6,678 bases of DNA, from assembly GCA_004525275.1 (NCBI GenBank), contig SPCO01000082.1:1-6678 (forward strand), given 5' to 3'. The DNA is from Thermomicrobiales bacterium (GTDB lineage Bacteria > Chloroflexota > Limnocylindria > Limnocylindrales > CSP1-4). Under the pieces are notes generated by a model. That model ran no database searches and had not been told where the DNA came from. It saw nothing but the letters and a program-made list of their open reading frames with translations. This document shows, piece after piece, positions 5,209 to 6,678 of the stretch; the stretch's first letter is position 1; each line of letters begins with the position of its first letter. The position numbers were made by a program, and so were the translations under genes.

Positions 5209-5976
5209 TCATGGGGCTGCCTCCGGACCGGTTCTCGCCTGTTGGCCGATCCAGACGTGGCCGTCCGCGAACCGCTCGGCCTTCCAGATCGGGGCCCGTG
5301 CCTTGGTTTCATCGATCGCATAGCGAGCCGCGTCAAACGCAGCGGCACGATGGCCGGCGACGGCCACGACGGCGATCGAGATCTCGCCGAGCGGGACCTC
5401 GCCGCTCCGATGGATGATCGCCAGCCCGTCCACCCCGAAGCGCGTCTCGATCTCCTCGGCGATCTGGGCCAGGGTCGTCAAGGCCATCGACTCGAGTGCT
5501 TCGTACTCGAGCGATTCCACCGACCGGCCGGCGTGCCGAGCCGCCTCGGCCTCCTGGCCGGGGGCGGGCGTGCCCGGCGTCGACCGCGTCCGCCCGAGGA
5601 ACCCGACAACCGCGCCATCCTCCGGGACCGCGAGGGCCACCGCCAGTTCCTCGATGATCCCAGCCGTGAACGGCACCGCCCGGATCTCCAGGATCCGCCG
5701 ACCGCCCGGCTCCCGGGGCTCGTCACCACCGCCGGAGACGGGCGGGATCATCGCCACCTCGTCACCGTCGGCCAAGGCGGTGGTGGGCTCGGCGTAGTCA
5801 CCGTTCCGGGCGAAGCGCAGTGACGGGCGACCGGGCGCGAGGTTCGGATGTCGCTCGACCAGGGCGTCCCATGCTGCCTCGACGTCGGCGCCGTCCGCCA
5901 GGTCGAGAGAGACGTGGCGCGTCCCGGCCATCTCACGCTGGACGGCAAACAGGCGGACCCGGACCTGGATGCTCAC
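5209..5976 (-). CDS. moaE: MoaD-MoaE fusion, molybdopterin synthase (sulfur carrier plus catalytic subunit)
   Basis: A 255-residue fusion. Residues 1-84 are a MoaD domain (VRVRLFAVQREMAG; LADGDEVAMIPPVSGG with Gly82-Gly83). Residues 85-94 are a polar linker, and about 95-250 is MoaE. Molybdopterin synthase transfers two sulfurs from the MoaD thiocarboxylate to cyclic pyranopterin monophosphate in the cytosol, giving molybdopterin. MoaE signatures are VVGFLGRTRS, SLEYEALESMA, IIHRSGEVPLGE, GHRAAAFDAARYAID and TKARAPIWK. Lys225 and Lys232 keep the seven-residue spacing of E. coli MoaE Lys119/Lys126, and they are the only lysines in the chain. A loop of about a dozen extra residues (PGTPAPGQEAEAARHAG) follows the LGRTRS motif. 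The GG is internal, so cleavage is presumably needed, as reported for mycobacterial MoaX. The start is GTG, seven bases past the methyltransferase stop and without a clear ribosome binding site, suggesting coupled translation. An in-frame ATG at 6015 overlaps the methyltransferase and is less likely. Confidence 0.93.
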   Translation of the reverse strand: MSIQVRVRLFAVQREMAGTRHVSLDLADGADVEAAWDALVERHPNLAPGRPSLRFARNGDYAEPTTALADGDEVAMIPPVSGGGDEPREPGGRRILEIRAVPFTAGIIEELAVALAVPEDGAVVGFLGRTRSTPGTPAPGQEAEAARHAGRSVESLEYEALESMALTTLAQIAEEIETRFGVDGLAIIHRSGEVPLGEISIAVVAVAGHRAAAFDAARYAIDETKARAPIWKAERFADGHVWIGQQARTGPEAAP

Positions 5977-5983
5977 GTCGTCG

Positions 5984-6655
5984 TCAGCCGCGCCACGAGG
6001 CGATGAGCAGACCATCACCAACCGGCAGGATCGTGGCGCTGAACCGCGGATCGGCCAGCATGGCGACGTCGAACGCGCGCAGCGCCGCGGTATTCGCATG
6101 GAGGGTCGCTGCCGAGCGAGAACCGGATGCTTGCCCGCTCCACAGCACATTGTCGGCAACGATCAACGCGTCCGGGGCCAGTCGCCCATCGACGAGCGCC
6201 TCGACATAGGCGCCATATTCAGGTTTCAGCGCATCGATGAATGCAAGATCGAACGGGCCTGCGAGGGCAGGGTCGCTCGCCGCGAATGCCGTTAGCGCCG
6301 GCGCACTGACCTGGCTGATGCGCGCGTCCGGGATCCCGGCCTGACGCCACCATCCGCGGGCCAGATCCGTTCGATCGCGATCCGGATCGATCGTCACGAT
6401 CGTGCCGTCGGCGGGCTGACCAAGCGCCAGCCAAAGAGTGGAGTAGCCGTATGCGGTGCCGACCTCCACGATCCGGCGACGCCCGCTGGCCAGGATCTGG
6501 AGAACGCGTCCCGCGTCACGGTCGACGATCGGGATGTGGTCCGGCGCCGCAGCCGCCTCGATGGCGGTCAGGACAGCGCCCGGCGGCGGCGCGAGCGACT
6601 CGATCCAGTCGAGGTCCACTGCGTCCGGGATCCAGCTGCGATCACTCTTACTCAT
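5984..6655 (-). CDS. Class I SAM-dependent O-methyltransferase (CCoAOMT/YrrM-type, Methyltransf_3)
   Basis: A 223-residue Rossmann-fold methyltransferase, full length for the family. Motif I is IVEVGTAYGYSTLWLA (62-77). The ribose-binding acidic residue is Asp90 in IVTIDPD. Candidate divalent-metal ligands are Asp141 (FDLAFIDALKPEY), Asp168 and Asn169 (LIVADNVLWSG), as in catechol and caffeoyl-CoA O-methyltransferases. Bacterial relatives include YrrM/TrmR, which methylates 5-hydroxyuridine in tRNA; others act on catechols or natural products. The substrate cannot be chosen from sequence. There is no signal peptide, so it is cytosolic. The start is ATG at 6655 preceded by GAGGA (four bases away); a TTG at 6670 would add five residues. 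It is the first visible gene of a likely three-gene - strand operon with the MoaD-MoaE fusion and the aminomutase-like gene. Any promoter lies beyond the right edge. Confidence 0.92.
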   Translation of the reverse strand: MSKSDRSWIPDAVDLDWIESLAPPPGAVLTAIEAAAAPDHIPIVDRDAGRVLQILASGRRRIVEVGTAYGYSTLWLALGQPADGTIVTIDPDRDRTDLARGWWRQAGIPDARISQVSAPALTAFAASDPALAGPFDLAFIDALKPEYGAYVEALVDGRLAPDALIVADNVLWSGQASGSRSAATLHANTAALRAFDVAMLADPRFSATILPVGDGLLIASWRG

Positions 6656-6664
6656 GGGGTCCTC
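6656..6664 (-). promoter_or_regulatory. Ribosome binding site of the O-methyltransferase
   Basis: On the minus strand this reads GAGGACCCC directly before the ATG at 6655. GAGGA is a good Shine-Dalgarno match, which favours that ATG over the upstream TTG at 6670. Confidence 0.65.
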
Positions 6665-6678
6665 ATACAAGCAGGCCG

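Noticed and set aside
5977..6159. Upstream extension of the MoaD-MoaE frame into the methyltransferase gene
   Set aside because: The extra residues lie entirely inside the methyltransferase coding region or its stop, are Cys/Arg/Pro-rich, and precede the normal MoaD start.
6364..6404. Cluster of GATC/CGATCG palindromes
   Set aside because: It lies in the methyltransferase coding region around the IVTIDPDRDRTD codons, and ordinary Ile/Asp/Arg codon use explains it.

Overview
This GC-rich window (roughly two thirds G+C by eye) is densely coded and comes from a bacterial chromosome. Proteins are rich in Ala, Arg, Asp and Gly and almost without lysine. Gene order, a DUF5666 protein, a MoaD-MoaE fusion and a cytosolic Asp-box propeller paired with a MoaD/ThiS protein would suit a high-GC Chloroflexota (Limnocylindria/Ellin6529-like) or an actinobacterium. 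That placement is inference from composition and gene content only. I see no rRNA, tRNA, CRISPR array, transposase or phage gene.

Left part (1-1146): the 3' part of a + strand M19 (membrane/renal-type) dipeptidase, cut at the window edge, ends at 952. A 194-base convergent gap follows. It holds a heptamer tandem repeat, a short hexamer repeat, and a three-tier nested inverted repeat.

Middle (1147-3535): a - strand membrane-anchored protein with two DUF5666-like repeats (1147-2013) is divergent from a + strand pair. The pair is a cytosolic six-Asp-box beta-propeller (2183-3262) and, three bases later, a MoaD/ThiS-type ubiquitin-like protein (3266-3535). The 169-base divergent gap carries a 9-bp perfect inverted repeat around a -10-like hexamer.

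Right part (3604-6655): a - strand cluster read from right to left. It contains a class I SAM O-methyltransferase, a MoaD-MoaE fusion (the large subunit of molybdopterin synthase with its sulfur carrier in one chain), and a 523-residue protein that I align from memory with the alpha subunit of lysine 5,6-aminomutase. Gaps of 7 and 33 bases suggest co-transcription. The fusion points to molybdenum cofactor synthesis. The methyltransferase and aminomutase-like protein have no obvious part in that pathway.

Most worth following up: (i) the aminomutase-like protein, which has no lysine in 523 residues and no B12-binding beta subunit beside it; (ii) the propeller/MoaD pair, a candidate sulfur-carrier or ubiquitin-like system of unknown role; (iii) two MoaD-type domains in one window, neither ending in a free Gly-Gly. 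Motif comparisons with known families are from memory; no database search was run.
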